A DNA stretch of 64,000 nucleotides from contig NW_025933028.1 in assembly GCF_000764305.2 (NCBI RefSeq), positions 248,001 to 312,000 on the forward strand. Direction: 5' to 3'. Origin of the DNA: Hyalella azteca. Lineage: Eukaryota; Arthropoda; Malacostraca; Amphipoda; Hyalellidae. Under the pieces are notes generated by a model, which saw nothing but the letters and a program-made list of their open reading frames with translations, was not told the origin of the DNA and made no database searches. A program made the position numbers and the translations under genes. Shown here one piece after another: positions 1-50,207 of the stretch. How positions within the stretch are numbered: position 1 is the stretch's first letter; every line of letters begins with the position of its first letter.

Positions 1-47
1 GTTATCATACTCGGAACGTATCGCACAAAAACTATTTTAAAATTAGA

Positions 48-175
48 TCAGTACTCACTGCAGTGAGTGACAGTGAGCGCATTTTCTCGTCGACGAAAAC
101 GTGAAGTCACGGACAGACATGACGAGCACAATAGCGTCTTTTTTCCATAAATGAGAAAATGCACTAAAAATAATC
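48..175. repeat. MITE-like inverted-repeat element, copy 1
   Basis: The arms GAGCGCATTTTCTC (75-88) and GAGAAAATGCACT (153-165) are inverted. A near copy lies at 16943-17090, including the outer CACTGCAGTG palindrome and the inner CGTCGACGAAAAC and GAGCACAATAG segments. It has no coding capacity. It sits in the PI4KB intron left of exon a. Confidence 0.75.
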
Positions 176-179
176 TATT

Positions 180-4126
<3,947 letters not shown>

Positions 4127-5400
4127 GATGACTCCAGCGATGATGCTGCAATATTGAATGCATCATAAACTTGCCTTATGGTATGTATGGAGCCGTTTTA
4201 TCGGTCCTATCAAATCATGTAATACTCATCGAGCCTCGACTTCGCCACCCAGAGTTTAAAAGTTTCGTGACGAAGAAGGGCTTCCAAAAATCGAGATACT
4301 TAAATCTTTCCAAAGCTAAATCCAGTCTTGTCAATAATTTTCAATTAGTTTTTCGTCTGTCACAATGTTCTCATTAGCGTCGTTATTATAAGGTCTGACG
4401 TCTCCGTTATTGGCGAAAGCGGATTCCGCGTCTGTGGCCGGATGCTGAAAATCGAGGCTAAAAATGCCAGTTGATGAGCTGATCTTATCCGCAGTGACAC
4501 ATTGATCGCATTCCGGCTGTGCCTGAAGCCTTTGAGCAGTATTATGTTTCTCCCGTGATACTAAATCGACAAAAGCTTCCTATTTGCGGCAATTCTGTAT
4601 GATAAAGTTTTCAGCAATGCTGAAACGACTGATTTTTTTTGGCCCGTCATTAGTTGATGAAGCAAATCAATTACTTAGCAGCCTAAATTTACTGAAGGAT
4701 TTTGAGTGTTTTTTACGGGATCTATGAAACTTTTTTATCTGTTTAGATTTTTTATAATTGATGCCATTGTAGAATTCGGTAACTTGTAGATATGCTTTAT
4801 ATATATCTGATCTGCAGATCCTTTTGCTACTCTCAAATGTGGTGTTTTTTGTATTACTTTCAGCTTCGTCGTCTCTGTGTAATAATTGTTGAATTGTCTT
4901 GATGAAACAGATCTGCTTGTCTCATTGTACCAACGTTATTATCTTTAATATTAGTGTATGATATTTGATAGGTCAGGAGTACATTTCTTGCCAAACTGTT
5001 TTTTCTTTGCTATGTCATGAATTAGTGTCGTAATTTTCTTATGCGGAATTTTTTTTTCTCCAATTCGGTTAGATGTTTATAATTATACATTGACACGTTT
5101 AGTTCAATGTTTTAAATGTAGGCATAAAAAATGTGTTCAAAATCAGAGAGGCATATTTCATCAAATTCCAAAACTCATTTTTGGCTATGAACAATTCAAG
5201 AGGTTGATTTCTTGAAGCATTCTTTCTTGCCAGACACTGAACCATTTTGGATTTTACTGTATTTTTGTTATAATAGTTTAAGTTCAAACAAAATTTCAAA
5301 TCAATGCGAGTTAGTGTTTTAACCTAAATAGCTAGAAGATTGCGTACAAAATTAGTACGTTTATTGACGAGTTAATGTCAAGTTAATGCGTTGCGCCTAA

Positions 5401-5550
5401 TTTTAGGTAGAACCACAAGACTGACGGAAGATCATGTGTTCCAGACGAAAGGTACTTCATTTAACTGGAAGATATCACTCCAAGCTTCATAACCTTCCGC
5501 AGAAGGTTCTACCTAAAATGTGATGTGCCATTAGTGATCTGCAATTAGGT
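5401..5550. repeat. Short element with perfect 14-bp inverted ends, plus a shared flank
   Basis: TTTTAGGTAGAACC (5401-5414) and GGTTCTACCTAAAA (5505-5518) are perfect inverted ends. The inside (CATGTGTTCCAGACGAA...CTCCAAGCTTCATAA) and the following ATGTGCCATT.GTGATCTGCAAT flank both recur at 6164-6301. Confidence 0.75.
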
Positions 5551-6163
5551 TGAAAGTGTGAGAAAGAAGCATAAATTTACGTTGATCATTTCCGAAATGA
5601 TTGTGATTTACTGTTTTAACGATGAAATAAAAAATTGAATACGTCCTCAGCAATTTAAAATTACTGGCATTATATGCTGAGCTGGTTATTGGATAGATGG
5701 TCTAATGTTTGATATGAGAATAAACTATCGACGAATTTATCATGCAAGGAAACCAAGGTTGAAAACGGTGCTGATTACTATTGTTTCAAATGGTAATCTT
5801 ACGAGCCAATGATGTATGTTAGAATGAAACGCTCGTTTACAAAACTTCATGTACTACACAACTTGCGACTCAGGAATGGAAATTCATAGATAAAAAAGAA
5901 ATTACTGATACCTCCTTCAGTCATCTCGTGATGTCATTTGATCAGCGCGACAAAAAAGAATTCTTTGGAAGATGCAGTCATCACTGTCTTTCTTGAATAT
6001 TTTGAGCTACAAACTAAAAAAAAAACTTGGAACTGCTTCTTGACGAGAATAATCTTCTGATAAAATTGAAATTTTAAGTAAGCGCCGGACACATTTTCAA
6101 GTTGACTGTTGACAAATAAACTCGCATACACATATTTTTTCAATGCAAAATTTAATTGTGAAA

Positions 6164-6301
6164 ATGTGCCATTTGTGATCTGCAATACCCTACAATTTCT
6201 GGAGTTCTGAGAGTATGAACGAATCATGTGTTCCAGACGAATGGCACTTCATTTAACTGGAAGATATTACTCCAAGCTTCATAATCCTTCGCAGGAGAAG
6301 G
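6164..6301. repeat. Second copy of the 5401 repeat, segments in swapped order
   Basis: ATGTGCCATTTGTGATCTGC comes first here and the CATGTGTTCCAGACGAA...CTCCAAGCTTCATAAT block second, the reverse of the order at 5401-5550. That is what a tandem family sampled at different phases would look like. The perfect inverted ends are not kept. Confidence 0.7.
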
Positions 6302-8396
6302 CACGAGTAAAAAGATAGCGAATGTTAGCTACCAGAGAAGTTATTTGCTACTCAACTCAAGACTACTTACACAGTAAGATGCGCGCTATAAACACCTAGC
6401 AATCAATGTAAAATATGTACAATCATTTATATAAAATAAAATATCTACTATGATATTGAAACAGAACTGAGCATGTAAGAAATGACAGGAGTAAGTAGGG
6501 AACTGTCGCAGGAAGTTCATTATACACATGCTACCTCAACGATAGCAGTACACGAATGGAATGTCAAGCGACTTAGGGTTGAGTACGTCTCTTATAAACT
6601 CCACTACAACCTGACACTTCAGAACAATGAAGCATGTTACTGCTATGTGGGCCTTCCCAATAAAAGGAAAGTTCAGGGAAACTAGCAACGGTTTGGTGCA
6701 GAGACAACACGTACCTACTGCTAGTAATAGAATAGTAGTACTTTTATATCTATAGTTAAAGCAAATTCTGGTAGCGTGACCAGATCCGCGAGCAGCAAGA
6801 GAAAACTTTGGTTAGGGTTACACGAACTTTGAACAGGGTTAATTGCTACAGCGGGAGAACGATTTTGATCTGTCTATACACTCCTGTTCACATCACTCAC
6901 ACCTGCAAGCTCCACAACTCGCCAATACACAAAATTTGAGTAACAGAAATGTACAATTTACATTAATAAATAGATGTTAAAAATGCTGCCCCACGGACAA
7001 CCGTCAACTAGAATTTAAAGACTAAAAGTAATTAAATAATCATGGCACGATACCTTGACAAGAACGGACATAGATTCAACATGTGAGCGCTTATTCTACA
7101 GTGATGTGTGTCAATTGATATTTCAGCCTAAGCATCACTTCATTATGGTCAGTAAAAACGCGCTACTATGTGGCCAATGTGTTATCAACAATAGAGGAAA
7201 GAAGTAATGAGGTAGGCATCAGTGAAAATTAACTAAACAACGCGTCAAAAAAAATTATAAGATCGAGAAGAAAACTCAAATGAGCAGCAAATAAAGCGTA
7301 CTGCGCTACTCAGTAAGTACTCATTGGATCGGTAGAAAATTCACTTCTCGTTCGAAAAAATGACCAACTAGCACTGTGAACATCACTAACAAGTAATATT
7401 GTCTACCACTGGAAATCGCTAGCAGTGCTCCCTATACACTTGTTCTACTTGTGTTCAAAGCGTGAATACTCGTGGCTTTACAACACTGCACCAGGAAACT
7501 CAAACGCACAGTTCTTAGCATTAAGGTGAGTACAGGATAGGCCAGAGCAATAGCACGAACAGAGATCCAATCACGCCAGCAAAGATCGACACAAGCCGGG
7601 CTATAATCAATCAACATCAGAAAAACACCCGCATGGAATTAAAGCTCGCACTCGTTACAATTTCTCATTAGGAGAGTCTTCCTTTCATTAGTCCATACTT
7701 TAAAGTTTGGCATTGAATTTATGGAAGCTTTAAGAGTATTGTCCGAAACTTCATTAATTTCATAAAATGAAGACATAACCTCCGTACTCTAAAAAGCTTG
7801 TAATTCACGGCAATTAATTATCTCCTATTTGAATTCAAATTCGGGAACAACAAGCACAACAATTAAGACTGCAACCCTTCACAGCTGCACCTTTACAAAT
7901 CACGAACAAATTAGTATACGTTAAAAATTAAGTTAGCTGGTTAAATTACAGCAGCAGAGGTATTATGATTCCCAAGAGAAGAGTCATCAATAATTAACAT
8001 CAGACTCCAACCGTTCATTCCCGGGAATATGTTGAAGACTGGCACAAAATGAAGCTCGACAAATTCAAATCTGAGCTAATCCGTCGCATATGATATGCCA
8101 ATACTGTAAAGTGCTGGCATCAACCACAGCTGTATAAAGATAAATAGCACCACGACAAAGGAATGTGGACCAACTTCGAGGTAAAATTTCCCGACTGTAG
8201 CACAACATGCGGGAAAACACCGACGCAACATACCGTCCCCTGACATAGCGATGCTACTATGCAGAACATAATGGTGAGCAAGCCACACTTCGGCAATTTT
8301 CTCGTCGGCATCTCGATGAAGTTCAGATTTGTCTACTGTGCAGAAGCATCAGACAAGTCGAGCCAGGACCTGGTGTTGGCCAGGCGGTGCCTCATA

Positions 8397-41846
<33,450 letters not shown>

Positions 41847-41924
41847 CTGCAATGAAACGGAAATAAGGTCAGAAATACAACGAATATTGCAAATAATTAC
41901 ACGTCTGGGGGCGTACTATTGGTA

Positions 41925-42075
41925 CATTATAGGTACTATGTGTACTTAAGTTGCTTAGGTACATGTAGCGGTCGAATACTCGTCTGTGATTGGTGGGATT
42001 AGCTTAAAGGGCCGTCAGTGATTGGCTGACGGAGTTACAAACTCGTAATTATTTTTGATAGTCCGACCCCAGAGC
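41925..42075. repeat. Diverged relative of the CCATACTTTCAAAA MITE family
   Basis: It shares TCTGTGATTGGTGGGATTAGC and GCCGTCAGTGATTGGCTGACGGA with the family interior (57660-57720 and others), with poorly kept ends. A second weak relative is at about 37918-38010. It lies about 80 bp upstream of liprin exon 1. Confidence 0.6.
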
Positions 42076-43733
42076 CACAAGTTCCTGAGCATACGTTTTT
42101 TTACAAATAAGTAATAAGATATCGAAAGTTAATGATATAATAATGACAATAATGGAAAATTTTCATGAAAATTTATGAAACTTTGCTACAGGACATCAAA
42201 AAAGGGTTAAACATGGAGTAAGTGAGATTAAAGGGAAATTTATTGAAACGTGTAAAACATTTGAATGGTGAATTTACAGCAACATAGTGCAGCAATATTT
42301 CTGAAAAATCTATTTACTGAAAATTAACTGGACACAAGCAGGCGATGACAATTCGAATTAATATTAAGGGTGGCGCATCATTGATTACAGATTACAATGG
42401 TAGATTATAGGGGCGTAACAGTGGATGGCCACATCTGCCAAAAATCGACAGTAAAACACCAATAAATCGAAAGGGTTGCCAATATAGGTGGTGGTCATGG
42501 ATGATTTGTAGGGTCTGAATCATCGATGGCGCATCGCAGGTTAATCTCTTATTAGGCCTCTATAACCGTTTGCCCAAACTGCGCAGTGTACGAAGTAATT
42601 GGCCACTGTAATTTATCCAACAGAAGACCGAAATTCTTGGGTTGCGGGGCATTCGAGATCAAGCCGTATGACCTCGTTCTGTGTGGTTGGCTTTTAAGGT
42701 ATATTGATTCAAGTAAATTTACCGTGTATTGGTAGGTACGAGTATAACTGACAGACAGATGGAAAGCGTTCACAAAATTTTCGAGCCAAAGTAAAGCCAC
42801 TTGTTGTACATGTATCAGACTGCTCCTGATATAAATTTTTCGAGGGACAACTGAAATTTTAGTGATGGTGAATCTTATTTTTCATGCTCATCCGATATAG
42901 TGCATAAATTTGTTGCGAATTTTGCGTAAGCATAAACTTGCTGTGTTTGAAATCTTGTGATCAATTGAGACAAATTTATTGTATCATTAATTGTGAATTA
43001 CATGGATCGACTAAGTCTATTTTAGGATATTCTCAAGTTTCTTCATTTACCTAAAGCTACGTTGCCGAAGTTGGTATTTCTAAAGCGCTGAATTAAGGGA
43101 CTAGAGTAGAGGATTGTGGGCATCGAGCTTCTTGCCAACTTATCATTGTTATGTCCTGCTTGTAATTATGTAATATAAGAGTAGGTTGTTCATCAAAAAT
43201 TAGCCTATTAACGAATGAAAATTCAGTTTACTATTTCTGACTTCCATTGTTAAATCTATTTATCTATGAGAAATTTGCGCATATGGCAGGATAACTATTT
43301 AAGCTCAAGTCTACATTTCTAAAAAAGATGACTCAGTATCCTTCCAACTTAAAAAATTATAGATTAGGGTAGAGAAAAAATATTGACACGGACTGGTGAA
43401 AGTATTTCACGCCCAACATTTCATAGGCATCAAGTGATATCAATTTCTTTTTTCATGCAATAATATTCTTGGCGAAAATATTTCGAATCGATCCTCTGCC
43501 AAAATTGACATAATGCTCACATTAAGAATCTTCGATACTTATCAAGCATTTATCGTACCCGCTACTCTGATCTGAATAATTGTTCATTACGTTTACTGGA
43601 ATATAGCAGCTTGTTCATATAAAGTGGTTAATGACACCGTCTAATCATCACGGTAGTAGCTTTTACTTCTGTCATTTGATGAATTTACACTTACAATACT
43701 TCAATTTAGTCTCTTAAAATGACTCGAGCGCTA
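42076..43733. other. Non-coding stretch upstream of liprin exon 1
   Basis: No gene seen. Words like GGCGCATC(A)TTGA and TCATCGATGGCGCATCG near 42365-42540 recur, partly inverted, near 44010-44200, suggesting another old repeat family. Confidence 0.55.
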
Positions 43734-43814
43734 AGTCCTCTTCCATAGATCAACGGTAGAAGCAATTAGCTTCGCGCGACGGAGACCTGAGTTCGATTTC
43801 AGCAGGCAGGGACT
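43734..43814 (+). repeat. tRNA-like sequence (tRNA pseudogene or SINE head)
   Basis: AGTCCT at the start can pair with GGGACT at the end. TAGATCAACGGTAGAAGC resembles a tRNA D-arm / box A, and GAGTTCGATTTC resembles box B. The anticodon stem does not pair and the T stem is imperfect, so this is not a working tRNA. The following ~150 bp (to about 43960) could be a SINE body. Confidence 0.5.
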
Positions 43815-43964
43815 TTACTTCAAGTCGATTACGGTACTCACGAAGTATGTGTATATTTGTTCCTGTTACTTGTCTGAAATTGTTGATGGCTCAGCCATGT
43901 TGAATGTGTAAAATAGTCCCCAGAATATGTGATGGTATGAAGAAATATTAGTAAACGCAAATAC

Positions 43965-46895
43965 ATCGTATTTAAAACACAGAAAAAATGTTAGCGACTT
44001 TATTTTAGAGGCGGTCATCGATAGCTCATCGATACGCCATCTTCAGCCAGGGTAGTTATTGGTGGAAATGATATTTTAGGTTAGGGTTGCCATTGGCAGG
44101 TTATAGGTAGAACTTCGGGCCAAACAAGCCATCGATGCGCCACAGGTGCTACACCTATAATTTTTACCTAGTCACCAATAATCATCGATGCTCTACCAAT
44201 TATTTTTATTTTGGAATAGGGTTGAAGAGACACAAATAAAACCAGAGCTTCAGAACCAGTCATGCCGCGCCAAACTGAGTCAGGATGAGATTGCTCACCC
44301 CGATTCCTGAATAAAATTTGAGGTAGTGGATAAATCATTTATGTTAGCATTGCAGCTGGTTATACTGTAATACTATGAAATGTATCGTATCAACGACCCT
44401 TCATAACTCGGTTTTTAAATGACCTAGATGCGTAGAATGGACAGCAAAATATAAAAAATATAAGTCCATCATTCTTCAGCGCACGATATTAATCAACTAT
44501 CGCAATCGTTAGATCCAACTATTTTCCACCAATATAGAACAATGTCATTTACGAAAATTCACTACTAAACTGTAAACAGAAATGATTATCAACGTCAACC
44601 GCAACGATTTGGATTTAAAAAAATAAAAAGCACTTTATGAAGCAGGGAACTGAAAGTTTCAACACAATGCAATATAAGGAGGCAATGCGAGAACGGTCGA
44701 AGCACCCCTTCAGTTTTCATCAAGAGGGAAGTTATAAAAAAGTTCAGAGAAACTCGACCGCAAAGTTTGGCAGGTGCGGCACAAGAAAGAATGATAGGCC
44801 TGAGACGCGCTGTAATGAGTTGACCGCAGGAAGACGCAAAAATTCGACTAATAATCAGCTTTTTAAAAGCCTTCCAAGTGCGATTTTTTGATGCATAGAA
44901 TAAGCAACAAATATAAAGAGGCGCGCCCTATTCCGTGGGTAATGAAAAATACGATCAAAACATAATTGAAGAAGAAATCGCATACACAGATAGCACGACG
45001 GGGAACAGAGTGAAAACTTGATGCACGAGGGAATAAATAGAAGCAGCAAGAAATGTTCATGAAGTTCATGTAATATTAAGCTCATTAACCTGCTGCTTCT
45101 TGGATATTGGATATAAGAACTCCGTTGTGCTCAAAAACACTCATAATACAGAGTACTTCTCACAACGCAGATGGAATGATCAAGCAAGATGTGGAGACAA
45201 GCAGTGTCAAAGCAGACAAGGTATCTGCAATACACTACAGGGGCAGTGAATGCAAGGCAATGGCCTCCATAACGCGCACGCAAATTGTCTTCTGGAGCTC
45301 ATAGGGTCTGTACCATCATCAATATTGATAGATGCCACGAGAACGAAATTTTAAAACGCAACTCAGTTCCCTTAAAGCCAGCACTTGTGTGGTAAATGGT
45401 AAAAAAATAAGTCACGCACTTAGACTATACTAACTCTTTAGAATAATCTGCGAAGTGTAGAAATATACGATAACGTTCAAAGATTCTGGTAGACTTGAAA
45501 ATAAGTCACAAATTTATAGAGAAAGATAGACTGGACTGGAAACATGTTGTCAAAGAAATGGATCAGCGTGTCAATTAACAACGAATTTCTTAGGTACTTT
45601 TGAAAATTAAATGAACTGAACGTTCGATAACTATAGTACAATATGAGAACTAATTGAAATACAATAATAAAGAAGTATGCATCATCTTAAACAAAATTAA
45701 TTTCATAAAAAACTTATGATAACAAGTAATTAAGGTGCAAAAATCTCGAACGGCAAACGATCCAATCTCAACTCTGCTTTAACATGACAGGTTTCAATTT
45801 GAAAACTTTTGACGACATAATAGGAGTAATATTTGAATAAAAATAGGAATCGGTAAAATGTCGACACCTTAAAAAAGTAGCATCTTTTTCGCTCAGAGAT
45901 CCTTTACTATCGGCTGTACGGGCAATCTTTACGGAATAGTTTTCAACTTTATGATGAAACCCATGGAATTTTGCAGCGACACAACGATGGGTATCGACGA
46001 TAGCTAAAAGCCATCAACTCAGATTTATATTTCGCGCAACTCAGTATAGCTGACGATAAACTGGAGTCTGATGTATTGTTTGTCAAGTTCTGATCAAATT
46101 TCCCAAGCTTCTATACAAGTTAAAGCAGTTTTGTTGATAGAGGAAATTCATATGTGTCGCAATGTACGTATGTTAGTGGCCTGGCAAGTTACGGCAACGG
46201 GCAAGTTTCATTCTGCCATATATGGTTTGTGTTGACGTTACCTATGCCTAGGTTAGTTCTCAAACTTATCCAAACTCTCGACAAGTAAAGCCAAAGTTGT
46301 AAACAAATATTATAATACGGCAACGAGTACGAAAGGCCAGAGTTCCGGGAATTCCGGAATAAGATTCTCCGATGCCTAATTCTGCCCAGTCCTCACTGAT
46401 AAAAACGATAACATCAGCTGACAAGAATTTAATAGCGAGTGTGCACTTTTGTTTTCGTCAACCTTAAAAAATTAAATCAATTATCCAGTTAAGCTTCCTC
46501 AAAGAATCGTGAGCATCATGCAACAAACAAAAGCACGAGGAATTTTTTATTCAGAAAATCCCAAGTGGAGGATTTTTGTAGTCGATTTAAGTGCTCGGCG
46601 TCGGAGTGGAAAACAAGATAATCCAAGCAATGAAAAAGCAACTGATCAGAGAGCAACGGGATTGGCGAGGATTTCCACAAATCGCGCGATAACGTTTGTA
46701 TTCAGATACAACAGGGCATGTATAGAGGTCGGCTGCCTACCACCAGCAAAATGTGGTCCTCCGCTATAGAACAGATAGCCATGTATACATATTTAGGCAA
46801 AGAATACTATGTTTTGATTCGTATATGCGTGTTTTTTTAAAGAATGTTCCGATATTAAAGAGGATAATTTATTCTTGATTTGGAACGTATTTATA
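43965..46895. other. Non-coding stretch
   Basis: No gene seen. Small frames at 44637 and 46509 (+) and 44855 (-) lack recognisable motifs. Imperfect ATCGATG-containing repeats lie at 44010-44200. Confidence 0.6.
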
Positions 46896-46896
46896 A

Positions 46897-47147
46897 AATA
46901 AAATACTTAATTTTTTTTTAAAACCACGTTTTTCTTGTGGGCTAAAAAGTAGAAAAAAATGGCTCGCCCCAAAAAACGTGGGTCGGGCTGTACGTTCACC
47001 ATCAAATTTCCAAAATTCGTGTGTTGTGTGCTTTTCGCTTTATTCATAAATCTGTCCGACCCACCTTTTTTGGGGCGAGCCATTTTTTTCTACTTTTTAG
47101 TCCACAAGAAAAACGTGGTTTAAAAAAAAAATTTAAGTATTTTATTT
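46897..47147. mobile_element. Foldback element with ~90-bp near-perfect inverted arms
   Basis: The left arm (about 46897-46990) includes AAATACTTAATTTTTTTTTA, AACCACGTTTTTCTTGTGG and ATGGCTCGCCCC. The right arm (about 47054-47147) is its inverse. The loop is about 63 bp and has no frame. The RNA would form a strong hairpin. Confidence 0.88.
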
Positions 47148-50100
47148 TCTCCTTTTTAGTCCTACATAATATTCATTTTATTTCAGTTGGCCACGCAAAT
47201 GCACGAAAGAAAATTTTTTTCGAAGTTCTGTAGAAAATTGTATTCGAGGGGATACATTGGTGCATGTAATTTCATTTCATTTCATGCACCAATTGAATAA
47301 ATTCCACGCAATTCATTGAATAAATACGCCTGGAAACGTGCAACAAATTATTGATTATTGTATTGTCATCTGGAGCTGAGCTTCCCTAAAAGTTTCAGAG
47401 CGCTAGCTAGCGGGAAAGTTGGTGAAATATCGATTGCAAGATTTGATCATCACAGACGGACACGAAAGCGAGCTAAGAAAAACGTGGTAATAATTAAATC
47501 TTCAGCGGCAACTATACGATTAAAAATATTTAAGCTATATATAATGTATATAGCTTATGTATACATTCTATATATAATATATATTTTATGTCGTCAATAA
47601 TATTGACGATATAGTAAGGATAAATAAAAATATATATAGATAGGTTAGGTATTATAACTGTCAATTACCAAAGTTCGTTTGAAACGGCATAATTTCGCCC
47701 TGGTCTGTCGTACATGAGAGCAGTTAACGAATGTATTGAAAGGTTTTTGTGATAAAAGATCAGATAACAACTTAGCACTTTACTTCCAAGTTGAAACTTT
47801 CAACTTATTTGAAACGAACTGAACTGGAACTTAATGCAAACGTTTTTATTGGTCACATACTCTCATATCAAATCGAGATGAAAAATAAAATACAAGGACC
47901 AAGCAACAGCCGCTGCAGAGCTACAAGCGTGAAAACGATGAGAACTTAAGTGGCTTAACGCAACTGCAAGAGCTAAGAACTTTATTATCTTGACTTATAC
48001 AGCTCACTCAACTTCTAATTTAAGCTTCAGATATCGAAAAGTTTGCTCTTCAGCTTGCTAGAAAAACAGGAGTTTAGTCTACTTTTGAACTGGGAAAAAT
48101 GCTTAAACTCAAAATTAAAAAAAAATATGGCACCCGAGTACTGCAATCATCGGGTTCTTTCTGAAAAATTAGCGTTCAGTCATTTAAAAGAAAAAGCGGA
48201 CATTTTAAACTGCCATTATAAACCCTATAACTAATACTTATTTTTAAGCTCAAAATCGGGTTTTTGAATCTGCACTTCAAGAAAATAAGTTGTAGTTTGC
48301 TCCATAAATTTGATTACAAATACAATTATGGGACAGAATTTCAAATTTGCAGCACTTATGTCAATCGTGGAAAAGAGTATTTTGCCAACAAATCAAGTGG
48401 TAGATTTTTTTATGATTGGTGGATGCCCTAAAGGAGGTTAAATAACTATCATTTCACATTTAAGATCATAACAGCATAACTGAAATTCATTGAATTCGCC
48501 TAATCGCACGATAATCAAAACAAAATGAATCAGAAGATTAAAAACTCCACAGGGGATTCCAAGATATACTACTCGTGTAATGCTGAGCTTCAATTACCTT
48601 TTTATAGCAAACATAACAGAACCGATGTATTGAAATTGATGGACACATAGAAGGGATGACAGGAAGTCTGCCTTGAAGTATGCTAGGGGCGACAAATGGA
48701 TCAGAACAAACAGAAAATTCAGCCTAAAAAACCTGTGAATGATTTTCTGAATAACTTTGTAGTCGGAGTACTGAAGGTGAAAATCCAAAATAGGCAGCTA
48801 AGCAAAATGAATAATTAAAATTAATCACAATTCAAATAGAGACGGAGTTAAATAAACAAAAGCCAAGCATGGTTGAGCCTTTAAAAAGGCATTTGGGAAG
48901 GCCGTACGCTGGTCACGTTTTCACTCAGCTATGCCGGGAGCGCGGGACTCAGGATTGCAGTACTCTGGTGCCGTAGCAATGGCATGGGGCATCGCTCGAG
49001 CTCGGGTAGCGCGAGGAGATCTATTCACGCTCGTGAAAAATGCGAATTGCATCCAAGTTTCCTTAGAAAATAGACACGAGGTGCCTCATGCCGTTGACAT
49101 CCTCACGTAACGGTTACCTGCAAAATGTTTGCATCAGCTTCGTTGCAGAATAGAAGCCCAAAATGATATTACTGAAGACTAATGTAATAATAAATATTTG
49201 AGAGAAAAATTGCAAGTTTTCTGATAATTTCCATACGGCAACACAACTAAACGTGACAGAAATAAACATCATGTAAAACTTGCCAATACGCGCCCGCAGA
49301 TGAAATTCAGCTCCGGGAGAATTAAAACGGATATTATTCAAATTGAGCTAGACCTGAGTATTCGTGCTCAAACTGAAGGCCTTGACTTAATCACGTTCCA
49401 TCGTCGCACTGTGAAGATTCACGTCCGAATTGAGAACGCAAAGTCGTGTATAGATGAATGCACAGATGTTTTGAGATACGGCAATTCGCTTTCCTTCATA
49501 AACACTCGAGTGACCTAATCGGACTATCGCGTACACCCTGACTCGGACGGTCAGTCAAAATACACGAATTTTGCCGTTGCATATTGAACTAGTGCCTGAA
49601 ATATGTAACTATAGCGGCAAATATGAAAATAGTGGATAGTAATTTTTAAAAAAATTAATAAAAACGCAGTAAAATTCAAGAACTTCAATACACCATTACC
49701 TAACCAATCAAGGCGTCATATGATAAGAAATATCGGTACGGTGTGCAGGTGAAGCCGCGACTTTACAGGTAACGTAACTTTTTACACGTGCACAAGTCGT
49801 GCACGTGGACAGAAAAGGTAGTGCAAAGCGACGCTGCCGCACTTTGTCAAGCGTCGCGAAATGGAAGTTCACTTACATGGAGATTGCGTCTTTCTGTCGC
49901 CTGCCCCGGCGTCTTTTGGAGCGCTCAGCGAATGCGGATCAAATTGTGCCTCATAAACAGCAAGCTCGGCAAATTCGGCGAGAAATGCCAAAGCATCTTG
50001 CGGATCCATTATGAGTTTGCAAAGTTGCCACGCAACTTCCGCGCTCTCTGATAGAATTTCTCGACCAAGATTTAAACGAAAGTATTCTTGAACACTTGAA

Positions 50101-50207
50101 AAAAACGTGCGCGAAGAAAACTCTATTATATATGATGAGATTGACTTATCAAATTCATCGTCATTACATATACTAGTTCACTATTTAACTTTAAGTTACT
50201 GTACATA
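47148..50207. other. Non-coding stretch
   Basis: It has AT-rich palindromic words near 47525-47640 and a GC-richer patch at 48895-49010, but no gene. A + strand frame at 49799-50014 with basic composition (KQQARQIRREMPKHLADP) may be a transposon remnant; I do not recognise it. Confidence 0.55.

Larger units (their letters stand above)
4127..8396. other. Intergenic stretch between the convergent PI4KB and liprin-alpha stops
   Basis: I see no gene here. It should hold both 3' UTRs. The first canonical AATAAA on the + strand after the PI4KB stop is near 5626, with another near 5719. I did not find a convincing AATAAA for the - strand close to the liprin stop. It also holds the repeats at 5401-5550 and 6164-6301. 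Confidence 0.7.

Noticed and set aside
4171..4377. Frame just after the PI4KB stop
   Set aside because: No similarity to PI4KB, which ends at its normal C-terminus; most likely 3' UTR.
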